In this document: positions 14,964 to 21,894 of the stretch, in pieces
Position numbering within the stretch: position 1 is the stretch's first letter
Layout of the letters: every line of letters begins with the position of its first letter
Source: Strigomonas culicis
Lineage: Eukaryota > Euglenozoa > Kinetoplastea > Trypanosomatida > Trypanosomatidae
NCBI GenBank assembly: GCA_000482145.1
Contig: AUXH01000315.1
Location: 1-21,894 of the forward strand
DNA: 21,894 bases
Direction of reading: 5' to 3'
The notes under the pieces: model-generated
Told to the model about the DNA's origin: nothing
Database searches by the model: none
The model's input: only the letters and a program-made list of their open reading frames with translations
Made by a program: the position numbers and the translations under genes

Positions 14964-16718
14964 ATGCTCCGACGATGGGCCGCGACGGCCTCGCTGTGTC
15001 GCCGCGCGCCGCTGCCGGTGGCCAGGGCCCCAAGTGTGCGCTGCGCCCCGGCGCCGTGCGGCTGGCCGGCGTGCCGCTGCTTCGCCGCCACCGCCGTCCA
15101 ACAGCACGGGCCGCCCGCGCGCCGGCGGCGGCGGTTTAGGGGTCTGCCAGAGGCGCCGTTCGGTGCGGACGCATCGCCCCCCGAAGGCGCGGCGCCGCCG
15201 CCCGACACGCAGGCCGCGGCGGACCTGAGGGCGGGGCAGTGGCCCTCCTCGCGCGCGGCCGAGGCCGGCGAGCTGGGCGGCGAGGCGGAGGAGGTGGAGG
15301 AGGTGCCCCCCGCCGCCGACGCGGCGGAGGCCGAGCCGCTCCTCATGACAGTTCCGCCGCGCCCGCGCCGCACGGACATGCCGCGCCGCCTCTGCGGCCG
15401 CTGGTTCCTGCCCGGCGTCGGCAACCTCACCGCCAACGGCACCGTGTCGGACCACGCGGGTGGCGCCGGCGTGCCGGGCGCGCCGAGGGGTGCGAGCGAC
15501 AGCGACAGCCGCGGGGACGTGCGCGAGAGCAGCAGGGCGCCGGCCGCGACAGAGGAGGAGGAGGGCTCCGCGGCGGCCGCGCAGCCGACCGCGAACGCCT
15601 TCAAAATGTACCAATTAGACAAGAACAAGAACACGAAGCGATTGCTGATGGCGGGGCTCGGCAACGAGTTCGCGCGGGCCGGCATCCACACGGACGGCGT
15701 GCGCACGAACTTCTCCGTCATGAGCTACCAGGTCGTGAAGCAGGTGACCGGCCTCGCGCGCATCCCTAGCAAGCTGCTGCTGTCCTGCCTCGTGTCCCCC
15801 GACCGCTCGCTGGAGTGGATCGACATCAGCGCGCACCCGACGGCGACGCTCACCGAGTACAAGGAGGCGGTGCAGGAGGTGCTCGGGGGGCTGGGCATGC
15901 ACCAGACGATCGTCGAGGACAGCGCGCAGCCGATGCTGCTGCCGCAGGTCACGGTGACGAAGGAGGTGTACGCGTTTGTGATGCGCTACGCGATACGGCC
16001 GCCGACGAACAAGCAGCAGGACAGCCTACAGGACCTCACGAACCGCTTCACCGTCTTCCTCGGCGGGAGCCGCATCGTGACGGTGCACCGCACGCAGTGC
16101 AACTTTGTGGAGGAGCTCAAGCAGGACTGGCAGCGGCTGTTCCAGGAGGAACGGCGCAGCCAGCGCTTCCTGCTCTACTACTTTGTGAAGGAGATCGCGC
16201 ACACCTTCAGCGCCGCCATCTCGGCGTGCATCGTCGAGTTCGACGCGTACGAGGCGGGCCTCTTCTCCTCCAGCCGCAACCGCTCCAACTTGGCGCGCGA
16301 GATTTATCACATCAAGCGGCGCGCGTCCGCCTACGGCCGCACGCTGACGCTGACGCAGGACGCGTACTCGCACATCGCCTCCTCCCTGAAGATATACACC
16401 TCGGACGTGCTCTACCAGGAGATCCAGCACGACCTCGCCCACGTGCAGTCGCTCGCGGACGAGCTGAACGCGAACGCGGACTCCGTGCTGCAGCTGCTCT
16501 TTCAGCTGTCCTCCTACCAGGTGAATGAGCTCATGCGGGTGCTCACGCTCTTCAGCGCCTTCTTCATCCCGCTCAGCTTCATCGCGTCGGCCTACGGCAT
16601 GAACTTCGACGGGCTGCCCTTTCTCCATAACCCCAACGGCGAGCTGTACTGTGCCTTTATGATGATGTCCGTGGCCACCTTTATTTTTGTGTGGTTCAAG
16701 AAGAAGCATTTTATGTGA
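14964..16718 (+). CDS. Mitochondrial CorA-type Mg2+ channel
   Basis: Predicted 584-residue member of the CorA/MRS2 family, which forms pentameric channels moving Mg2+ (and sometimes Co2+ or Ni2+) down the membrane potential, here probably into the mitochondrial matrix. The signature GMN is at residues 545-547, at the end of TM1 (about 524-544). TM2 covers about 560-578 and is followed by the basic tail KKKHFM, as usual for CorA. The cytoplasmic-type domain from about 210 shows CorA features such as FLGGSRIVTVHR and a long helix leading into TM1. The first about 50 residues are Arg/Ala/Cys-rich with no acidic residue, consistent with a mitochondrial presequence. About 150 low-complexity Ala/Pro/Glu/Gly residues then separate it from the conserved core. 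An in-frame ATG at 15606 sits at the core boundary and could give a shorter form, but the first ATG is preferred. The residues after the signature (FDGLPFLHN) replace the usual MPEL loop. The stop is TGA. Confidence 0.92.
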   Translation: MLRRWAATASLCRRAPLPVARAPSVRCAPAPCGWPACRCFAATAVQQHGPPARRRRRFRGLPEAPFGADASPPEGAAPPPDTQAAADLRAGQWPSSRAAEAGELGGEAEEVEEVPPAADAAEAEPLLMTVPPRPRRTDMPRRLCGRWFLPGVGNLTANGTVSDHAGGAGVPGAPRGASDSDSRGDVRESSRAPAATEEEEGSAAAAQPTANAFKMYQLDKNKNTKRLLMAGLGNEFARAGIHTDGVRTNFSVMSYQVVKQVTGLARIPSKLLLSCLVSPDRSLEWIDISAHPTATLTEYKEAVQEVLGGLGMHQTIVEDSAQPMLLPQVTVTKEVYAFVMRYAIRPPTNKQQDSLQDLTNRFTVFLGGSRIVTVHRTQCNFVEELKQDWQRLFQEERRSQRFLLYYFVKEIAHTFSAAISACIVEFDAYEAGLFSSSRNRSNLAREIYHIKRRASAYGRTLTLTQDAYSHIASSLKIYTSDVLYQEIQHDLAHVQSLADELNANADSVLQLLFQLSSYQVNELMRVLTLFSAFFIPLSFIASAYGMNFDGLPFLHNPNGELYCAFMMMSVATFIFVWFKKKHFM

Positions 16719-17133
16719 GAAAGAGAGCGGAGCCGCATACCTGTATTGGTCGCTCCCTTTATACACACATCCTGTGAGTTTGGCAGGTCACATAGCGCAG
16801 CAGTATGCAATACGCTTACCCACTTCTATCCTGTCCATTTTAATCCTGACTTTGTATTTTATTAATCTTTTTTTTTTTCGTTGCACATCATATACATTCT
16901 CCCCGAGCGAGTGTGTCCTTCATAACAGTATAGGGAGCAGCAAAGAAAAACAAATAAAACAAAGGTGTATTGTCTGTGTGAAGCCTAGAGCTGCACATGA
17001 TGAGTTTTTGTTTTCGTAAAGCATCGGGGCACCGCATGTGTTTGAATGATCAAGGAACTTCTGTTTTCCCCCTTTCTTCTATTCTATTTTCGGAAGTATA
17101 CTAAATACATAAATAATAGAAGTAGCAGAGAAG
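16719..17133 (+). other. Intergenic spacer between the CorA and SET-domain genes
   Basis: An AT-rich spacer of 415 bases. It contains a T-rich stretch near 16866-16879, scattered short A and T runs, and the pyrimidine tract of the next gene at its end. A 110-codon open frame starting at 16687 overlaps the CorA gene in another frame and then runs through AT-rich sequence; I treat it as chance. No structural RNA is evident. Confidence 0.6.
17061..17096 (+). promoter_or_regulatory. Candidate trans-splice acceptor for the SET-domain gene
   Basis: About 30 bases of nearly pure pyrimidine (17060-17090) are followed by CGGAAG, with AG at 17095-17096. The predicted 5' UTR is 37 nt with no ATG before 17134. 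Confidence 0.6.
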
Positions 17134-18345
17134 ATGCTCAGAAGGTCCTTCCTCCTCCTCGGCGTCGGTGAACAGCTCTACGGGGAGCTGTCCTCTCTGC
17201 CAAGGGACTACTACCACTGCTGCGCGGCGAACTTCAACATTCTTTTGCACGAAAAAACGTTCATCGGGATCCGCTCGTCGCAGCAGCGCGGTCTCTTTTT
17301 GGATGCCGATCGCGGCGCGCCGCTGGCGCCGAACACGCCGGTGGCCACCGTTCCCCTGCAGAGCCTCTATCGGCTCTCCAACATCCACACGAAGCCGAAC
17401 GCGCTGCGCGCCATCCAGCTCGACGACGTCCGCGCCGCCATCCGCGACGACGAGATGAAGATGATGGCGCCGCAGCTGCTGCTGGGGCTGCAGTTCGCGG
17501 CCATCATCACCGCGCTGCCGGACATCACGAAGGAGAGCACGCAGGCGGACGTGGAGCGCGTCGCGGCGGTGCTGCGCGGCGGCGCGAACCCGTGGGCACG
17601 CATGCTTGATGACGAGGACTTCAACGAACAGTTCATCCTGGGCATGTACGGCATGACGCTCGACACGTGGCAGCGCGCGAGCTACGACCAGCTGACGGAG
17701 AAGTTCCACCACGCCCTCACGGACCTCCACAGCACGCTGCGACTGCCCTACACGATCGACCACCTGCGGCGCATCACACGCCTTGTGCTCGCCCGCGCGG
17801 AGCACGTGCCACCCGCGGACTACTACGACGGCAGCGCGCTCGCCCGCCGCCTGCAGCGGCGCTGGCGGCAGCTGCGGCGCCGCCCGGACCCGGCGGAGGT
17901 CGCCATGGTGCCGCTGCTGGACATGGTGAATCACAGCAACCGGCCGAACTGCGGGGTGCGCGTCGGGCCGTCGCCCGCGCTGGGCGGCAAGGGCGCCATC
18001 ACGCTCTTCACGCTGACGCGCGTGGAGCCCGGCCACGAGCTGTGCCGCCACTACAACTTCGCGCTGAGTCGGCCGTACGCCCTCTTCCGCTACGGCTTCC
18101 TCCCGTTCGACCTCATCTCCATCGTCGAGCACGACGCCGTGCAGGAGCACTACGTGAAGCACAAGGGCAGCATGCGGCCGGAGTCGGAGGAGAAGCAGCA
18201 GCAGCGGGCGCGCGAGGACCGCGAGGTCGCGCGGCTGGAGCAGATCTTCAAGGACGCGCGGCGGCAGTCGCACCTCCCGCCGGACCCCGCGCTCGGCGAG
18301 CGGCGGTCGCGCCGGGAGCCGGGCCAGCCCAGCGGCGCGGCCTGA
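17134..18345 (+). CDS. SET-domain protein methyltransferase (SETD3/Rubisco-LSMT class)
   Basis: Predicted 403-residue S-adenosylmethionine-dependent methyltransferase. The SET domain is split by a helical insertion, as in the SETD3, SETD6 and plant Rubisco large-subunit methyltransferase group. The N-terminal part (about 40-85) contains a RGLF-LDADRG-PLAPNT-VATVP segment matching the start of such domains. The diagnostic LLDMVNHSNRPNC lies at about 261-273, with N266 and H267. HYNF (Y307) and RYGF (Y320) carry the aromatic residues that usually line the active site. An Arg-rich linker (RLQRRWRQLRRR) precedes the NHS motif. The C-terminal about 60 residues are charged, Gln/Arg-rich and probably disordered or coiled; the usual Rubisco-LSMT substrate-binding domain is not evident. 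The first ten residues are mildly basic-hydrophobic, so mitochondrial import is possible but weakly supported. The substrate cannot be told from sequence. The stop is TGA. Confidence 0.88.
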   Translation: MLRRSFLLLGVGEQLYGELSSLPRDYYHCCAANFNILLHEKTFIGIRSSQQRGLFLDADRGAPLAPNTPVATVPLQSLYRLSNIHTKPNALRAIQLDDVRAAIRDDEMKMMAPQLLLGLQFAAIITALPDITKESTQADVERVAAVLRGGANPWARMLDDEDFNEQFILGMYGMTLDTWQRASYDQLTEKFHHALTDLHSTLRLPYTIDHLRRITRLVLARAEHVPPADYYDGSALARRLQRRWRQLRRRPDPAEVAMVPLLDMVNHSNRPNCGVRVGPSPALGGKGAITLFTLTRVEPGHELCRHYNFALSRPYALFRYGFLPFDLISIVEHDAVQEHYVKHKGSMRPESEEKQQQRAREDREVARLEQIFKDARRQSHLPPDPALGERRSRREPGQPSGAA

Positions 18346-18621
18346 CAGCTCCGCGTCTCACACACGTACTTAATCTAACGTTGATCGTTTTGGTGTTGCA
18401 CTTCACAGGAACCGAGAATGGTGTGCGTGTTCTCCTACATCAGTGGACCCCTTGTGGGCCATGGTAGTCTTCCCCTCTCCTGTTCCTTCTCTCACACACT
18501 CCTTTTTTTTGTTTCTTCTCCCCCCCCTTTCCCCCTCTTACGCAGTTATCTCACATTCGTGAACGTACACACAAGGGAAAAAAAAGAAGAGAAAACAGAA
18601 GCGGACATCTCTCTCACAACC
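18346..18621 (+). promoter_or_regulatory. Spacer with strong trans-splice acceptor for UFC1
   Basis: A long pyrimidine tract (about 18469-18540, including a T8 run and a C8 run) ends in TTACGCAG, with AG at 18544-18545. This is the strongest-looking acceptor in the window. It predicts a 76-nt 5' UTR whose first ATG is 18622, and so decides the UFC1 start. A weaker candidate lies upstream (TTCACAG, AG at 18407-18408), ten bases before an in-frame ATG at 18418. Confidence 0.7.
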
Positions 18622-19125
18622 ATGGAGCCCTCCGTCAAGGAAAGCGTGTCGCGCATCCCGCTGCTGAAGACAAAGGCGGGCCCGCGCGACGGCGATCAGT
18701 GGACGCAGCGCCTCAAGGAGGAGTACGCATCGCTGATCAAGTACGTGGAGAACAACAAGGCGAGCGACTCGCACTGGTTCCACTTAGAGAGCAACCCGCA
18801 GGGCACGCGCTGGTACGGCACGTGCTGGACGTACTACAAGAATGAGAAGTACGAGTTCGAGCTCACCTTCGACCTGCCCGCCACGTACCCGCAGGCCCCG
18901 CCGGAGCTGGCGCTGCCGGAGCTGGAGGGCAAGACGGTGAAGATGTACCGCGGCGGTAAGATCTGCATGACGACGCACTTTTTCCCGCTCTGGGCGCGCA
19001 ATGTACCGCACTTTGGCATCGCCCACGCCCTCGCGCTCGGCCTCGGGCCCTGGCTCTCGATTGAGGTCCCCGCGATGGTGGAGGAGGGATACCTCAAGCC
19101 CAAGTCTGAGCAGAATGTCGCTTAA
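18622..19125 (+). CDS. UFC1: UFM1-conjugating enzyme 1 (UFC1, E2)
   Basis: Predicted 167-residue E2 enzyme that accepts the ubiquitin-like modifier UFM1 from UBA5 as a thioester and passes it to targets with UFL1. It matches human UFC1 along its whole length and has the same size. Conserved blocks include [48 protein letters not shown] and [10 protein letters not shown]. The catalytic cysteine is C115 in [13 protein letters not shown]1 lacks the HPN motif of ordinary E2s, and none is seen here. In Leishmania the UFM1 pathway has been linked to the mitochondrion. The frame is open upstream to an ATG at 18418, but that stretch contains the polypyrimidine tract and has no similarity to UFC1, so 18622 is preferred. 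The stop is TAA. Confidence 0.97.
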   Translation: MEPSVKESVSRIPLLKTKAGPRDGDQWTQRLKEEYASLIKYVENNKASDSHWFHLESNPQGTRWYGTCWTYYKNEKYEFELTFDLPATYPQAPPELALPELEGKTVKMYRGGKICMTTHFFPLWARNVPHFGIAHALALGLGPWLSIEVPAMVEEGYLKPKSEQNVA

Positions 19126-19400
19126 TTCAACCTATGTGTATCATTAAAACATTAGCAACGACAGAATAATAATCATAATCCTCACATTATCACTTTTTTT
19201 AGTTTGTGGTTTTATCTTTTATACGATGCCTGTTGAAGTGGTGTTCTTTATGTGCGTTGGAGTGCTGTTGTGCGCGATACTATTCTCCCTTTCCGTCTCC
19301 ACGATACACGTACACAGCAACGTATTTTTTTTTTTTTTGCACTATCGGTTTATTCAAAAAAAGAAAAACAGAGTAGTAGAACCTATCTCGTTTCCCACAC
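19126..19400 (+). promoter_or_regulatory. Spacer with candidate trans-splice acceptor for the 5-phosphatase gene
   Basis: This AT-rich spacer carries a T14 run at about 19325-19338. The first AG after it is at 19362-19363, with another at 19370-19371 (ACAGAG). The predicted 5' UTR is about 30-37 nt with no ATG before 19401. A T7 run near 19194-19200 is a more distant alternative, but it would place other ATGs, such as 19226, ahead of the gene. Confidence 0.5.
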
Positions 19401-21746
19401 ATGTTCCCCGGACTGCCGCGTGTGTTCCCCAATGCGGAGTGGTCGCGCGTGGAGGATGTGTTCCGCTTCTACGGCTCGATGCGCGCGACCGCGGTGCAGT
19501 GCCGTAACCTGCCGCCAGCCGAGATGTGGGTGCAGCAGGAGCTGCAGTACTACGAGGCGAGCTTCTGCCGCACGGAGGAGCTGACCGTCAATGTGACGAC
19601 CTTCAACGTCGGCTGCAAGAAACCGCACCTGCCCATGAACGAGCTCGCCGCGGTGCAGTTTCCGAGTCACCTCGGCGAGCTCGCCGGCAAGCCTGTGGAC
19701 GTCATTGTGCTGGCCTTCCAAGAGGTGGATATGAGCGCGTCGGCCATGTTCAAGGAGGAGACGGACGCGTCGCAGCCGTGGATCCAGGGTGCGTGTGCCG
19801 CGGTCGGGGCCGACAGCAACCCCTCCTCGTCGAAGCCCTACTACGCGCTGCCGCCGAAGCAGCTCGTGGGGCTGCTGCTGTGCGTCTTTGTGCGGCGGCC
19901 GCTGGCGCCGGCCATCAAGGAATACGTCATCACGACGGTGGCGACGGGCGCGCTGGGCAGCCTCGGCAACAAGGGTGCCGTCGGCGTCCACCTCTCGATC
20001 CACTGTACGGACCTGTGCATCATCACGGCGCACCTCGCCGCCGGGCAGAGCAACGTCAGCAAGCGTAACGAGGACATCAACAGCATCCTGAAGAATATGG
20101 ACTTCAACGCGTCGCGCCGGGCGGAGGTGCAGGCGACCGCCAACGCCGGCATCGTGCCGGAGATGCTCTACCCGGAGCTCTTCCCGCGCGACCACGACTT
20201 CATCCTCGTCGCGGGCGACCTCAACTACCGGCTGAACCTCAGCTACGAGGAGGCGGTGAGCCAGACGCAGCGCGGCGAGCTGGGGGAGCTGCTGCGCCAC
20301 GACCAGCTCGCGACGGAGCTGAAGAACCCGCACACGCCGTGGAAGGGCTTCCTCGCGCTGACGCCCAACCACGTGCCGACGTACCGCTTCGACATCGGCA
20401 CCGACACATACGACACGAGTGAGAAGCACCGCGTGCCGAGCTTCACGGACCGCATCTGCATCTGGGCGAAGCGGCCGGCCGCGCTGCGGCGGGTCTGCGT
20501 GGACGAGCACGTGGCGCTGATGCGGGTGCGCAGCAGCGACCACAAGCCGGTGCGGGCGCTGCTGCGCCTGCCCATCCAGGTGGAGGTGCCCGAGGAGAAG
20601 GAAAAGGTGTTGGCGAGCCTGCGGCAGAAGGTGGCGGGGCTCGGCCTCGACCGCGCGGCGAGCAGCAAGGTGAGCCTCGACGCGACGCTGCTCGACTTTG
20701 GCCAGCTGCAGTTCCACCAGTGCGGCGAGGTGCGCACCGTCGTTCTTACCAACACGGGCGACAGCGTCGCCGTCGTGCGCGTGCTGCGGCAGAAGCCGCA
20801 GCAGAACGAGGCGGAGGACGGCGCGTGGACGCGCGTGTCGCCGCTGGAGTTCGCCGTGCTGCCGGGCGAGAGCCAGGAGGTGCGCATCGAGACGGCGATC
20901 GACCCGCGCTGCATGGGCTGGCTCTCGCGCTGGCGGCCCTACAAGGGCAACGGCCGCGTCGCCATCAGCGCGATGCTGCTCTTCGCGGTGCGCAACGGTC
21001 CGGTGCAGGCGGTCGACTGCCGCGCGGTGCTGCTGCCGAGCGTCTTCGCGAACAGCCTGGAGAACATCTCGATGCTCGGCGCCCTCCCCTGCATGGCCGC
21101 GTACCAGGCCAAGATGGACGACAAGACGCTGCTGCAGTCGCTGCGGCCGCAGATACCGAAGGAGCTGTGGTACCTTGCCGACGCGGTGCAGCGGCAGCCC
21201 CTCATGAAGGACCTCTTCGCTGCCACGCTCGACGTCGACAGCGATGTGTGCCACGCGATCATGGCACACCTCGACACGACGGCCGCGCCGCTCCCGGCAG
21301 AGGGCGAGCCCGGCAGCTTCAACGTGTACTGCGTCTGCGAGTGCGTGCTCGCCTTCCTCAAGAACCTCCAGGAGCCGGTCGTGCCCTATAGCATGTACAC
21401 GCAGGCGCTGGCCGCCGGCAGGGCGAAGGGGAAGGCGCCGCTCGCCTTCATCGCGCAGCTGCCCAACGCGCACGCGAACGTGTGGATCTACATGGTCTCC
21501 CTCCTCAACTACCTGCTGCGGCCGGCGCACGTGCAGCACAACCGACTGACGCCGTCCCTGCTCGCCTACGTCTTCAGCGCGGCGATGATTGTGCGGCCGG
21601 TCGCGGATCAGGGACTGACGAGCGCGCGGTTGCTACAGGGCGGCGGCGTCGATCAGCAGGTCCGGCAGCAGCTACACCAGGAGCGCGAGGACGCGAAGGA
21701 CTTGGTGGAGTACTTCTTGACCGCAGCTCCCACCTACATGCAGTAG
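19401..21746 (+). CDS. OCRL/INPP5B-like inositol polyphosphate 5-phosphatase
   Basis: Predicted 781-residue phosphatase that removes the 5-phosphate from phosphoinositides such as PI(4,5)P2, probably on endocytic or flagellar-base membranes. The catalytic domain covers about 60-390. It shows FQEVD (E108), GSLGNKGAVGVHL, TAHLAAG, GDLNYRL (D273, N275), PSFTDRI (D350) and SSDHKPV (D380, H381). An ASH-type beta domain follows at about 415-550 (starting LLDFGQLQFH), then a RhoGAP-like domain from about 570 to the end (QIPKELWYLAD, FLKNLQEPVVPYS). This order is that of OCRL and INPP5B. The RhoGAP segment has LFAATL where active RhoGAPs carry an arginine finger (as in OCRL), so it is probably a binding module. 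There is no N-terminal PH domain; the catalytic domain begins soon after the start. No CAAX box is seen at the C-terminus. The first motif reads TFNVG rather than the common TWNVN. The stop is TAG. Confidence 0.94.
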   Translation: MFPGLPRVFPNAEWSRVEDVFRFYGSMRATAVQCRNLPPAEMWVQQELQYYEASFCRTEELTVNVTTFNVGCKKPHLPMNELAAVQFPSHLGELAGKPVDVIVLAFQEVDMSASAMFKEETDASQPWIQGACAAVGADSNPSSSKPYYALPPKQLVGLLLCVFVRRPLAPAIKEYVITTVATGALGSLGNKGAVGVHLSIHCTDLCIITAHLAAGQSNVSKRNEDINSILKNMDFNASRRAEVQATANAGIVPEMLYPELFPRDHDFILVAGDLNYRLNLSYEEAVSQTQRGELGELLRHDQLATELKNPHTPWKGFLALTPNHVPTYRFDIGTDTYDTSEKHRVPSFTDRICIWAKRPAALRRVCVDEHVALMRVRSSDHKPVRALLRLPIQVEVPEEKEKVLASLRQKVAGLGLDRAASSKVSLDATLLDFGQLQFHQCGEVRTVVLTNTGDSVAVVRVLRQKPQQNEAEDGAWTRVSPLEFAVLPGESQEVRIETAIDPRCMGWLSRWRPYKGNGRVAISAMLLFAVRNGPVQAVDCRAVLLPSVFANSLENISMLGALPCMAAYQAKMDDKTLLQSLRPQIPKELWYLADAVQRQPLMKDLFAATLDVDSDVCHAIMAHLDTTAAPLPAEGEPGSFNVYCVCECVLAFLKNLQEPVVPYSMYTQALAAGRAKGKAPLAFIAQLPNAHANVWIYMVSLLNYLLRPAHVQHNRLTPSLLAYVFSAAMIVRPVADQGLTSARLLQGGGVDQQVRQQLHQEREDAKDLVEYFLTAAPTYMQ

Positions 21747-21846
21747 ACGCACCATCTACGGTGCGAGTGCGAGTTAAGAGGAGGGGAAAATAAGTGGGGA
21801 TTGGAAAGCGTAATAGAAGTGGTGCGTGTGTACATTTTGTGGCGCA

Positions 21847-21889
<43 letters not shown>

Positions 21890-21894
21890 AGAAG
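21747..21894 (+). other. 3' region of the 5-phosphatase gene to window end
   Basis: This is the presumed 3' UTR or start of the next spacer. It has mixed composition, then a long TA dinucleotide run near the end. The next gene is outside the window. Confidence 0.6.
21849..21886. repeat. (TA)19 microsatellite
   Basis: Nineteen perfect TA units cover 38 bases close to the window end. A self-complementary TA run can extrude as a hairpin or cruciform and is prone to length change and assembly error. Confidence 0.9.

Noticed and set aside
14964..16718. The possibility that the CorA gene starts at the internal ATG at 15606
   Set aside because: The first ATG follows a good splice acceptor and encodes a presequence-like N-terminus in the same GC-rich coding style, so the longer form is preferred.

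Overview
The window looks like an internal piece of a polycistronic transcription unit from a trypanosomatid protist (Kinetoplastea, related to Leishmania/Crithidia/Trypanosoma). All eight convincing genes lie on the + strand. None needs an intron. Each is preceded by an AT-rich spacer with a long pyrimidine tract and a following AG, the usual layout of a spliced-leader trans-splicing acceptor. One gene is the kinetoplast-type (mitochondrial) DNA topoisomerase II, a protein specific to this group. TAA, TAG and TGA all end genes here, so the nuclear code looks standard. Coding regions are very GC-rich, especially at third positions, while spacers are AT-rich with many homopolymers. I do not commit to a genus.

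Layout: 386-4381, USP7-type deubiquitinase; 5177-8869, mitochondrial topoisomerase II; 9420-13001, large unrecognised protein with five IQ-like motifs; 13457-14674, probable mitochondrial protein with a U1-like C2H2 zinc finger; 14964-16718, mitochondrial CorA-type magnesium channel; 17134-18345, SET-domain methyltransferase of the SETD3/Rubisco-LSMT class; 18622-19125, UFC1, the E2 enzyme of the UFM1 pathway; 19401-21746, OCRL/INPP5B-like inositol polyphosphate 5-phosphatase with ASH and RhoGAP domains. I see no tRNA, rRNA, snoRNA, transposon or CRISPR array.

The genes are co-linear and probably co-transcribed, but trypanosomatid units are not functional operons, so adjacency says little about shared pathways. 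Three consecutive or near-consecutive genes (topoisomerase II, zinc-finger protein, CorA channel) point to the mitochondrion. Two (USP7-like and UFC1) belong to ubiquitin-like modifier systems.

The points most worth a second look are: an extra beta-rich domain with an acidic tract inside the Ubl array of the USP7-like protein; a Glu at that enzyme's expected third catalytic position; the unrecognised IQ-motif protein; the zinc-finger mitochondrial protein; and an open in-frame extension upstream of UFC1 that a different splice-acceptor choice could translate.
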